Source: Prevotella sp.
Lineage (GTDB): Bacteria > Bacteroidota > Bacteroidia > Bacteroidales > Bacteroidaceae
Assembly: GCA_016284635.1 (NCBI GenBank)
Contig: JAEEPF010000021.1
Span: 1 to 33,087 of the forward strand
Direction: 5' to 3'
DNA: 33,087 bases
In this document: piece by piece, positions 1 to 6,162 of the stretch
Layout of the letters: every line of letters begins with the position of its first letter
Position numbering within the stretch: the stretch's first letter is position 1
The notes under the pieces: generated by a model
Told to the model about the DNA's origin: nothing
The model's input: the letters and a program-made list of their open reading frames with translations, nothing else
Database searches by the model: none
Translations under genes and position numbers: made by a program

Positions 1-28
1 TCTTTGCCATGTTTTTGAAAACTTGGTC

Positions 29-59
29 CAAAGGTACAAAAAATCTTGGACATAACAAA
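29..59 (-). promoter_or_regulatory. possible Bacteroidetes-type promoter reading out of the window
   Basis: On the minus strand TTTG (59-56) is followed after 19 bases by TACCTTTG (36-29), which fits the known Bacteroidetes sigma consensus TTTG-N19-21-TAnnTTTG. It would drive a gene lying left of base 1. The upstream box overlaps the hairpin at 56-87, and no downstream gene is visible, so this rests on motif match alone. Confidence 0.35.
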
Positions 60-87
60 GCCCTGGCTTGAGAAAGTCGGGGCTTTG
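56..87 (-). terminator. hairpin ending the yaaW-led gene run
   Basis: An eight-base perfect inverted repeat, CAAAGCCC (56-63) and GGGCTTTG (80-87), encloses a 16-base loop. It lies about 57 bases past the stop of the last gene of the leftward operon. The T-rich tail on the minus strand is weak (TTATG), so it may be an imperfect intrinsic terminator or an RNA-stabilising 3' hairpin. Confidence 0.4.
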
Positions 88-143
88 CGATAAAAAAATG
101 AGGATGTGCCTATTTTGACACACCCTCCTAAATAAATTATTGC

Positions 144-356
144 TTACACGTCATTTAGATATTTCTTCTTGAATATCTTAATTACTTCATCGGGTGTAAT
201 AATGACCTTGGCATATTCCTCTATATTTTCATTCAATTCTTTTATTAACCGCTTTGCCGAATCTTCACTGGCATCAGGGTCAGTATTCTTGTATTTCTTT
301 ACAATACGATCAATTGCTTTTTTCTTACTTGTTCTTTTGTTGCATATGATTATCAT
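144..356 (-). CDS. small basic hypothetical protein (70 aa)
   Basis: I do not recognise this protein. It is short, highly charged and Lys/Glu-rich, with no hydrophobic segment long enough to cross a membrane; a helical, possibly coiled structure is likely. The start is the ATG at 356, 27 bases after the stop of the coiled-coil gene upstream, and it reads in the same direction as the nine genes before it, so it is probably the last gene of that operon. A hairpin follows at 56-87. AT-rich codon use matches its immediate neighbours and differs from the genes beyond 6 kb. It could be a small accessory or regulatory subunit of the operon, but nothing in the sequence tells which. Confidence 0.55.
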   Translation of the reverse strand: MIIICNKRTSKKKAIDRIVKKYKNTDPDASEDSAKRLIKELNENIEEYAKVIITPDEVIKIFKKKYLNDV

Positions 357-383
357 AACTTAAACAATAAAGACGTATAAGGA

Positions 384-983
384 TTAAATCAGGATGGCAT
401 AAAACAATGAAGCTAATGAGACTACCAATGCAACAACTGAGATGGCTTTATAAACTGCCAATTGTTTCTTCATCTTTTCAAAAAGAGCATTTTGATTCTC
501 TATAAAGCCATCTGTCTGCTCTTGCATCTCGGCAGCCTTATGTTCTGCTTCTTTCTGGAAATCTGATAGGGCCAATGATGTTTGCTCTTTACTCTGAGAA
601 ATAAATTTCTCTTGTGACTTTGCCAAGGCGTTTGTCCTTTCTTCTGTTTTAGCAAGGTTCTCATTAACCAGTTTTTCTATTTTTTCGAGAAAATTCTGTA
701 TTGCCAATGTGTCATCCTCTCGTTTCTTGGCTAATGCATTAAGAGCCTGAGAGGTTTGCTCTTTGCTTTGAGAGATAAACTTTTCCTGCGACTCTGCAAA
801 GTTATTGTTTACCTCTTCTTGCCAAGAGATTATTTTTTTATTTGCATTTTCAATCCAGTTGTCTTGGGTCGTACAATACTCATCCAACTTCGTTTTTATT
901 TCAGACAGTCTCAAGGAGATTGATCTGATTTTTTTTGTCTTACTTTGGGCGAACAAAGTTATGTAGTCAATGAGACGTGACAT
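384..983 (-). CDS. coiled-coil protein with C-terminal membrane anchor and internal duplication (199 aa)
   Basis: Residues about 20-175 are strongly helical and Glu/Lys/Gln-rich with the look of a long coiled coil. Residues about 178-197 form a hydrophobic segment at the very C-terminus, so the protein is probably a tail-anchored or single-pass membrane protein with a cytoplasmic rod. The motif SQEKFISQSKEQTS occurs twice, at residues 65-78 and 123-136, a 58-residue spacing. The DNA of the two copies differs at several synonymous positions, so the duplication is not recent or is under protein-level selection. It lies 45 bases after the preceding gene. Architecture recalls phage tape-measure-like or RmuC-like rods only in general shape; I do not assign a family. 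Confidence 0.65.
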   Translation of the reverse strand: MSRLIDYITLFAQSKTKKIRSISLRLSEIKTKLDEYCTTQDNWIENANKKIISWQEEVNNNFAESQEKFISQSKEQTSQALNALAKKREDDTLAIQNFLEKIEKLVNENLAKTEERTNALAKSQEKFISQSKEQTSLALSDFQKEAEHKAAEMQEQTDGFIENQNALFEKMKKQLAVYKAISVVALVVSLASLFYAILI

Positions 984-1028
984 TTGTTCCTCCTTTTTTG
1001 AGCTATCTATTGCAGAATCATCTAAAGA

Positions 1029-1493
1029 TTAGAGGAATGACTTTTCCAACTCTTTCAACTGCCTTGCTGATTCTTCGTCTTCTGTAGAAAGATCTTTCAT
1101 ATCTGTAGCAAGATCTTGAAGTTTTTCATAAGAGTTAGCCTCTGCTATAGCTAACAAACCAACCAAACGACAAATGTTCATGTCGTTTTCATTTTGTTTT
1201 TCCTGGGTCGTAGCAACCATCTTGAAAGATTCCTGAACAAAGTTAGAGAAGGACTCCATCACATTGTTTACTTCTGTCACACTAGCTTTGCCAAAAGAAA
1301 ACTTATACCATGGCTCTCCATTTACAAGTGGAGGCTGTAATGAATTTATTTGATTTCTATAATTATTCACGGAATTCATTGCTTCTTGAATATCTTCTGA
1401 TACTTTTTGCAATGAATGAATATTATCAACATTTTCAAGTTTGTCAGAATGAACCAAAGATCTTATCTTTGAGATATTTGTATTATCAGTCAT
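1029..1493 (-). CDS. hypothetical helical protein (154 aa)
   Basis: No family recognised. The sequence is acidic and predicted mostly helical: an N-terminal region with Asn- and Ser-rich stretches (residues 1-60), a short Pro/Gly/aromatic patch around residues 55-68 (PPLVNGEPWYKFSF), and a C-terminal helical region ending in Glu/Lys-rich sequence. There is no signal peptide or clear membrane segment. Its ATG (1493-1491) lies inside the end of the upstream gene, overlapping it by eight bases, which suggests translational coupling. This makes a physical or stoichiometric partnership with the upstream membrane protein plausible. It is followed 45 bases later by the tail-anchored coiled-coil gene. 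Confidence 0.6.
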   Translation of the reverse strand: MTDNTNISKIRSLVHSDKLENVDNIHSLQKVSEDIQEAMNSVNNYRNQINSLQPPLVNGEPWYKFSFGKASVTEVNNVMESFSNFVQESFKMVATTQEKQNENDMNICRLVGLLAIAEANSYEKLQDLATDMKDLSTEDEESARQLKELEKSFL

Positions 1494-2697
1494 TGTCTAT
1501 TGATGGTAAATTATTCAACTTAATTTCAATATTTCTATTGCTATTATCTCTTGTCTGATTAAGAGCATTTTGAGTTTCCTCAATATCCTGTTGTATTTCT
1601 TCAATCTCATCGTGAATTATCCATTGCCTATTTATAGATTCTTTGATTTTATTTGTATAGGCTTCTATCTCACGATTATGTTCTACAATTGATATTAATT
1701 CTTGCCTAACCAATTCGGTGGTTTGAGCAATTATTACACTTGCTCTTGCGGCTGAAATCTGTACATGAGCGACACTGCTACCTGTCAATTGCATATTGAG
1801 AAGCAGAATCTGTCGTTCTTCGTCCTTTATTCTTAAAGTGGCTTTGTATCGGTCAAACGACATTAAAACAAGAGCAGAAAGAATAGAACTGATTAAACCA
1901 GAAATAACAGCTGATATATCACCAGCATAGCCGGCAAGGAAAGGAATATTTGTTGCAATAGCCTTTGCTATTAACTCGTTCAGTATAGATCCTGTTGCCA
2001 TGGCTATGCCAGCTGATATTATTTTCAAGGCTTCGAAAAGACGCTCTTCCCAAGGTCGGCTAGAGTCAAAGATAATCTTGAATGCTGATACTATTGAGCC
2101 AAACAAGCAACGTATGAGTTTAAATACGTTCTTTACCGTACTTACAAAATAGTTTAGAATGAGATTGACAATCTCAGATATAGCATTGTTTGCTGCAAAC
2201 TCCTTTATTTCTTGCCAAATATGTGACAATTCATGTTTTGCCCTCTTCATAATATTGCTGATGATACGTTTTATACGGTCCAGCAAATTCTCTTCGCTCT
2301 TTTGCTGGAATTCAACAAAAGTCTCACTCACAGCAATCTTCATCGCCTTACCAACTAGCATCTTGCCTGTTGAAGCTAATGTGGATTTTCCTACACCTAT
2401 CGCAAATTCTTTACTCTTTTCACCAATAGCATTTTTATGAAGATACTTGTTTTTAGCAGCATCTGCTTCTGCTTGCTTAGCCTTTACTTTTTCTGGATCC
2501 ATATTCAAATCGGGATTGCTTTCAGCAGCCTCCAAAGTGTCTTTATCCTTCATGCTCTTATTAGCATGTTCGTCAGACACTGCAAAATTGGCAGGATTAT
2601 TTGCCACATCGCGCATAGTCTGGTCAAAACTATCTTCTGTTGCACCACCATACAATGTCCTCATACAAAGATTTAACAGAATTAACATGATCAACAT
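1486..2697 (-). CDS. membrane protein with coiled-coil C-terminus, probable 3' part of a frameshifted gene
   Basis: No named family recognised. From the ATG at 2697 the frame gives 403 residues. Residues about 15-90 are polar; about 95-260 are helical with several hydrophobic stretches (NAISEIVNLILNYFVST near 170-185 and two more near 235-285), suggesting a few membrane segments; the last 110 residues are Gln/Glu/Ile-rich coiled coil. The start is doubtful: possible ATGs at 2697, 2688 and 2664 all lie inside the upstream gene and none has a ribosome site, and the first 15 residues look like an out-of-frame reading. Reading continuously from the upstream frame with a one-base shift near 2645-2665 would give one protein of about 594 residues. 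It overlaps the next gene by eight bases. Confidence 0.6.
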   Translation of the reverse strand: MLIMLILLNLCMRTLYGGATEDSFDQTMRDVANNPANFAVSDEHANKSMKDKDTLEAAESNPDLNMDPEKVKAKQAEADAAKNKYLHKNAIGEKSKEFAIGVGKSTLASTGKMLVGKAMKIAVSETFVEFQQKSEENLLDRIKRIISNIMKRAKHELSHIWQEIKEFAANNAISEIVNLILNYFVSTVKNVFKLIRCLFGSIVSAFKIIFDSSRPWEERLFEALKIISAGIAMATGSILNELIAKAIATNIPFLAGYAGDISAVISGLISSILSALVLMSFDRYKATLRIKDEERQILLLNMQLTGSSVAHVQISAARASVIIAQTTELVRQELISIVEHNREIEAYTNKIKESINRQWIIHDEIEEIQQDIEETQNALNQTRDNSNRNIEIKLNNLPSIDND

Positions 2698-3271
2698 TGA
2701 CTGTTTGGGTAGTATCGCGTGTCATGTCACCGCTTGTGTCTGCCTCATTGTATGTACGAGGGTCACACCAGTCATAGACAACAGTGTCGTTATAGTCATT
2801 ATTGTATGAACCATCAGGGTTTCGCCTTGAATCTTTGAAAGCCTTTTTGGATGAATCATATGAAGCCTTGAAACGAGTACGGTCTTCACGAAACTCGGAA
2901 GCTGAAGCTGCATTACCGTTAAGTCGATCTTGCCACATTTCATAACGCTTTTGGTCTGCTTTTGACGCAACAATCCCTTCACGGAAATTAAGAGGGGTTG
3001 TAATAACTGCACCTTGATCTGGACGCCAGTCTCCTCTATCGCTTAGGCCAATAATTTGCTCAATAGAATCAACTGCAGCTTTTTTAATTGTACCCCAGAT
3101 TTCTGTAGATAGATTATCTTGTTGCGTCCGATTCTGAAGTAGTTTATTAAGTTCATCTAAATCTGTTTGTTCTTGGGCAGACAATTCAATCTCAAACTCG
3201 TCAAGTTGAGATAGGTATTCAGAAATGACGATGTCATCATTTGCATAATTTCCTAAATCTAAATCTTTCAT
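2630..3271 (-). CDS. hydrophilic hypothetical protein (213 aa), possible 5' part of a frameshifted gene
   Basis: No family recognised. The chosen start is the ATG at 3271 (MKDLDLGNYANDD), 20 bases after the preceding stop; a longer frame from 3322 would overlap the upstream gene and lacks support. The product is acidic, rich in Asp and Asn, without membrane segments; the first 60 residues look helical and the remainder disordered or irregular (RRNPDGSYNNDYND near residue 150). It ends with an odd basic tail (VWWCNRR) exactly where the following frame takes over, and that following frame continues with equally plausible polar sequence (YGGATEDSFDQTMRD). I therefore suspect that this and the next gene are one coding sequence split by a one-base change, or a site of +1 frameshifting. 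Confidence 0.55.
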   Translation of the reverse strand: MKDLDLGNYANDDIVISEYLSQLDEFEIELSAQEQTDLDELNKLLQNRTQQDNLSTEIWGTIKKAAVDSIEQIIGLSDRGDWRPDQGAVITTPLNFREGIVASKADQKRYEMWQDRLNGNAASASEFREDRTRFKASYDSSKKAFKDSRRNPDGSYNNDYNDTVVYDWCDPRTYNEADTSGDMTRDTTQTVNVDHVNSVKSLYEDIVWWCNRR

Positions 3272-3291
3272 ATTTATATGGTTTCTACTAT

Positions 3292-3594
3292 TCAAATTTT
3301 TGCGACAAGAAGAGAAGGACACGTCCTCTCTATATACTTGCCTAGTAAGGTTCTGGAAAACCCGGAGTCACAAATATAGTAAGACAGTCCGTGCCCTTCA
3401 TCAGGGTACAAGACTGGCTTGACTAGACTTGATTTGACGCCTATTTCAAATTTTCCAGATTTAACTAGGTCAAAGCTTGTCAGCCTGTCGTGCAATATGT
3501 CAAAATGAGCATTGCCGCCCGTCTTCTCTAAGATTGCAGGGGCAAAGATAGGGAAAATTTCTGAAACGACAAAGTAATTTCTCATTTTTTTCAT
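3292..3594 (-). CDS. hypothetical protein (100 aa)
   Basis: I do not recognise this protein. It is about 100 residues, mildly basic, with a hydrophobic N-terminal patch (residues 8-22, VVSEIFPIFAPAILE) that is too short and interrupted to call a signal peptide. Tyr and Gly residues near YYICDSGFSR suggest a small globular fold. The start could be the ATG at 3594 or the one at 3585 (MRNYFV). It sits 21 bases after the small membrane protein gene and 20 bases before the next, consistent with operon membership. Base composition is AT-rich like its neighbours. It may be a small partner of the membrane proteins of this operon; nothing more can be said. Confidence 0.5.
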   Translation of the reverse strand: MKKMRNYFVVSEIFPIFAPAILEKTGGNAHFDILHDRLTSFDLVKSGKFEIGVKSSLVKPVLYPDEGHGLSYYICDSGFSRTLLGKYIERTCPSLLVAKI

Positions 3595-3615
3595 ATCACG
3601 GACTGATTTTCTATG

Positions 3616-3852
3616 TTATATACTCTGTGAAATCATATAAAAAACTCCCAAAGCAAACAGATGCCTGTAGGGCCATAAGGCCGGGAGTTCCAGAGAGAAT
3701 TCTTCCTCAGTGAGAGGAATTGACATGATGGCGCATGCGCCCCATGCCAATGCTGTATAAGAAAAGATTCTGGGAGCACCAGCAAATACCATAGATGCAA
3801 CAATAGCCATGTGAAAGAATGGAATACCTTTGGTTACAATATCTAACGTCAT
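3616..3852 (-). CDS. small two-helix membrane protein (78 aa)
   Basis: The product has two probable membrane segments: residues about 10-45 (hydrophobic with small residues, VASMVFAGAPRIFSYTALAW) and about 60-77 (HLFALGVFYMISQ), separated by an acidic loop with TEEEF. No signal-peptidase site is evident. No family is recognised. The ATG at 3852 lies 11 bases after the stop of the SprT-like gene, so the two are almost certainly co-transcribed. A small integral membrane protein directly after two HExxH metalloprotease genes could be a substrate, anchor or regulator of one of them, but this is inference from position only. Confidence 0.55.
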   Translation of the reverse strand: MTLDIVTKGIPFFHMAIVASMVFAGAPRIFSYTALAWGACAIMSIPLTEEEFSLELPALWPYRHLFALGVFYMISQSI

Positions 3853-3863
3853 ACTATATTACT

Positions 3864-4325
3864 TCATTTTACTTTATCGGGTTCGTATTCTACAGCGTAT
3901 ATGTCATATGCAAATACTTCTTCGTTATAGTCATATCTTCCCTGACAATTACATAACCCTAAATTGTACTTTTTATTGAGATATTTGCGTATCTTAGAGA
4001 ATAATGGACCATGTGGTGTCTTCTCTTTAACGTCCATAACCTTGTCTATATAACAATGAATCATTTCATGTATGATAGCCTCTCGGATTACCCAATCTGG
4101 TTCATATGTTGTCATAATATCAATCCAAATTTCAGGCATGTCTTTATATCCATAATATTGGCCCAAGCATCCATAATAGAGAGACATCGCATTAAAACGG
4201 AATTTACATGATGGTAGCTCACCAGCAAAGTATAGCTGGTTATATTCATAATATTTCCTTTGAACAAATTCTTCGGTAATTTCTTCATAAGGCTCTATCG
4301 GAATTCTTGTAATAGGATGTTTCAT
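3864..4325 (-). CDS. SprT-like zinc metalloprotease family protein (153 aa)
   Basis: Residues 15-125 match the SprT-like fold: an N-terminal helix beginning FVQRKYYEYNQLYF, a conserved strand segment (PEIWID), the zinc-binding HEMIH at residues 86-90, and a downstream His (H105, in TPHGPLF) in the place of the third ligand. Family members (SprT, Spartan/SPRTN) are zinc proteins; the eukaryotic ones degrade DNA-protein crosslinks, while bacterial roles are poorly known. A Cys pair near the C-terminus (LCNC) could bind metal but a full SprT zinc ribbon is not visible. The gene starts seven bases after the M48-type gene, so two different HExxH proteins are made from adjacent cistrons. Length is typical for bacterial SprT-like proteins. 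The peptidase activity is inferred. Confidence 0.8.
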   Translation of the reverse strand: MKHPITRIPIEPYEEITEEFVQRKYYEYNQLYFAGELPSCKFRFNAMSLYYGCLGQYYGYKDMPEIWIDIMTTYEPDWVIREAIIHEMIHCYIDKVMDVKEKTPHGPLFSKIRKYLNKKYNLGLCNCQGRYDYNEEVFAYDIYAVEYEPDKVK

Positions 4326-4332
4326 ACATTTC

Positions 4333-5115
4333 TTATATTGTTTCTCTTAATCTTCTGTATTGCCAGGAGTTCTTCCAACGGTCTATCTCCCAGGCTCGTT
4401 CACATCCATAAGGATGACTGTAGATTGCTTCTTGGCAGTTTTGCTGAATACGATTCCACCACGAGGCTCTTTTAAACTTATGGTATTTTTCTGCCTGATC
4501 CAAAAGAGGGCTTCTGTTGACTATTTGGGCATCAACACCACTTGACAATTTGAGCATCATGGATTGAAAGACAGAATCACCTGTAACAGCTGCAGCACAA
4601 CGGTCAGCAGACAATTCACTCTTTCGATTCCAATACTGCAATGCAAGGTATAGGGGTTCAAAAGCAATCCAACTGATGAGTCCTAAAGCGTCTTTCATAT
4701 CCATGAGATTGCGTAGTATGCTCTTATAGAATGAGTGCTTGCAAAGCAGATGACCACATTCATGTGCAATGACGCATTGGAATTCTTCGACTGTGAGTTT
4801 TTCAACCACAGCGCTGCTGACACATATAAACGTATTGGTTTCGCCATAGGTGTAGGCTCCGAGGTTGGCATCCTGATAGATATATAGATCCGGCTCTTTG
4901 ATGCCGACTTTCCTCACAACATCCTTGAAGGCTTGATATACTTTGGGCAGATTGTGAGTATTTACCTTTAGGTAGCTTCCAAGATTGATTCCACGAAATT
5001 TATTCTCATATCCATACGCCATTATTTTTCGTACCAGCGGATTGAGACTTTTTGTCTTTTGTATCACTTGGATGGCCTTTGCATCCTCAGGGTGCATAAT
5101 ATCTGTAGCTTTCAT
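4333..5115 (-). CDS. M48-family metalloprotease (260 aa)
   Basis: The chosen start is the ATG at 5115 (MKATDIMHPED), just five bases past the yaaW-like stop; a longer frame upstream runs antisense-like through that gene and is rejected. The catalytic zinc motif HECGH is at residues 118-122 and the third ligand region is SELSADR (Glu167, Asp171), the arrangement of the M48 (HtpX/Ste24/BepA-like) gluzincins. Hydrophobic residues about 140-160 between the two motifs fit the membrane-associated helices of the family, but there are not four clear membrane spans as in HtpX, so it may be soluble or peripheral. No signal peptide. Position directly after yaaW suggests membrane-protein quality control, which is inference. 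Confidence 0.85.
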   Translation of the reverse strand: MKATDIMHPEDAKAIQVIQKTKSLNPLVRKIMAYGYENKFRGINLGSYLKVNTHNLPKVYQAFKDVVRKVGIKEPDLYIYQDANLGAYTYGETNTFICVSSAVVEKLTVEEFQCVIAHECGHLLCKHSFYKSILRNLMDMKDALGLISWIAFEPLYLALQYWNRKSELSADRCAAAVTGDSVFQSMMLKLSSGVDAQIVNRSPLLDQAEKYHKFKRASWWNRIQQNCQEAIYSHPYGCERAWEIDRWKNSWQYRRLRETI

Positions 5116-5120
5116 TGGAC

Positions 5121-5858
5121 TTATATCTTTTGGGTTAACAATGCAGTTTGGCGAATACGCATAGAGGCAATCATCATGACTGCTGGGATCATCACACGAT
5201 AGGCAGGAGAGGCTATGTCGTTGAGAGTCCAGCCTGCTAAGAGGGCCCAACCTATAGGTCCTGTGGCCACTCCGATGTAGCGTCCAACAGTGCCTAATCC
5301 TACCATTGTTGCACATCGACCTAATAGCAATTCTGCCATATATGTTATGACGTAATATACCATCCGTGACAACAATACGACGTTGTGGCGCACTGCTGTC
5401 ATTAAGGCGTAAACGAGTGCCTGACGCTTCAGGTTCTTATGAACGATGCCTGCCTCATCAGCTATCTGATGGAGTTCATCATCAGAGAGATGGGAAGTAA
5501 ACTGTTCGCAGACTTCTGTCATCAGTTGTCTTTCCATCATTGGTACTGAATCGTATTCACTTACTTCCACATCCATTTTACGACAAACACGACGCACGAT
5601 GGTTTCATAAGTGTCAGCTTCACCGTGACGATACAAGGTCTTGAGGGTATTCGAGCCGTATTTACGCAATTCCTCGCTAAGCTCTGTTGTCATCAAGTAC
5701 ATGCGCTCTGGGTAATGACGCAGAAAAGCATCAGAGTTTGATAGTTGTTCACTCATTCGCAGCTCACCTTTCTTATTATAAATAAGGAAGTCACACAATG
5801 TGCGAAGGTCTTCATTCTGGCACGTGGCCAAGAACATTAAATCTTTGTCTTGTTTCAT
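5121..5858 (-). CDS. YaaW family protein (DUF3944 / UPF0174), 245 aa
   Basis: The ATG at 5858 is preceded, six bases away, by a strong GGAGGAC ribosome site (5871-5865), so I prefer it over an upstream ATG at 5915. Residues about 3-40 (KDLMFLATCQNEDLRTLCDFL) match the DUF3944 start of E. coli YaaW, and the C-terminal stretch AYRVMIPAVMMIASMR matches the conserved YaaW end (AYRV-IPAV). Residues about 165-215 include hydrophobic and Gly-rich segments that may associate with membranes. The family has no established function; part of it is assigned to a ubiquinol-cytochrome c chaperone-like fold. It is the first gene of the leftward operon, with a promoter-like box and a palindrome just upstream. 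Confidence 0.85.
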   Translation of the reverse strand: MKQDKDLMFLATCQNEDLRTLCDFLIYNKKGELRMSEQLSNSDAFLRHYPERMYLMTTELSEELRKYGSNTLKTLYRHGEADTYETIVRRVCRKMDVEVSEYDSVPMMERQLMTEVCEQFTSHLSDDELHQIADEAGIVHKNLKRQALVYALMTAVRHNVVLLSRMVYYVITYMAELLLGRCATMVGLGTVGRYIGVATGPIGWALLAGWTLNDIASPAYRVMIPAVMMIASMRIRQTALLTQKI

Positions 5859-5890
5859 ACTTTTGTCCTCCAATTTTAAGTTTCTGGGGG

Positions 5891-5924
5891 CAAAATTACG
5901 GCAGGGGGCGGACATAATGTGTCC
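5891..5924 (-). promoter_or_regulatory. putative promoter and operator of the yaaW-led operon
   Basis: On the minus strand TAATTTTG (5898-5891) fits the TAnnTTTG box and lies 33 bases before the yaaW start. No TTG is found 19-21 bases upstream. Instead a 15-base palindrome, GGACA-TAATG-TGTCC (5910-5924), occupies the space between the two usual boxes. A regulator binding this palindrome is plausible but inferred. Confidence 0.45.
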
Positions 5925-5973
5925 GATGAAAAATTATTTTTGATATTTATTGGAACTTAACAATAGGGGGCTT

Positions 5974-5993
5974 CCTTATATATATAAATAAGG
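5974..5993 (-). terminator. weak AT-rich hairpin downstream of the amylase region
   Basis: CCTTAT (5974-5979) and ATAAGG (5988-5993) form a six-base stem around an eight-base loop, just after the stop of the orphan fragment read on the minus strand. There is no T-run, so termination is uncertain. Confidence 0.25.
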
Positions 5994-5996
5994 TAT

Positions 5997-6158
5997 CTAC
6001 TTATTCTTCCAAACGGTATGTTGGACAAATAGGTTATAATCGGTGGTCAGGGAATCGCGCGAGGGGGACTCATTGATGAATAAGGTGATATCGCCAAGGA
6101 CAGCGCCTGTGTAGTCAGGTATCATGAATGTGGTGGTCTCATAGCCGTTCTGCTTCAC
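5997..6158 (-). pseudogene. orphan 3' gene fragment or small ORF (53 codons)
   Basis: A frame on the minus strand from a possible GTG at 6158 to a TAG at 5999-5997 reads VKQNGYETTTFMIPDYTG and onward to FVQHTVWKNK. Its codon choice (GGC, ATC, ACC) resembles the neighbouring GC-richer genes and the protein looks like the C-terminal strand-rich end of a larger secreted or lipoprotein-type domain. It begins four bases after the amylase stop; reading further up meets a TGA inside the amylase gene, so no longer form exists. I read it as the remnant of a truncated gene, alternatively a translationally coupled small protein. The family is not recognised. Confidence 0.4.
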
Positions 6159-6162
6159 TTTT

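Noticed and set aside
5116..5316. 67-residue N-terminal extension of the M48-type protein
   Set aside because: It is an out-of-frame reading of the YaaW-family gene, rich in Ser, His and Arg, and the ATG at 5115 fits the operon spacing.
144..5858. Known anti-phage defence system
   Set aside because: No nuclease, NTPase motor, cyclase, TIR or similar effector motif could be seen, so a defence label is not justified.
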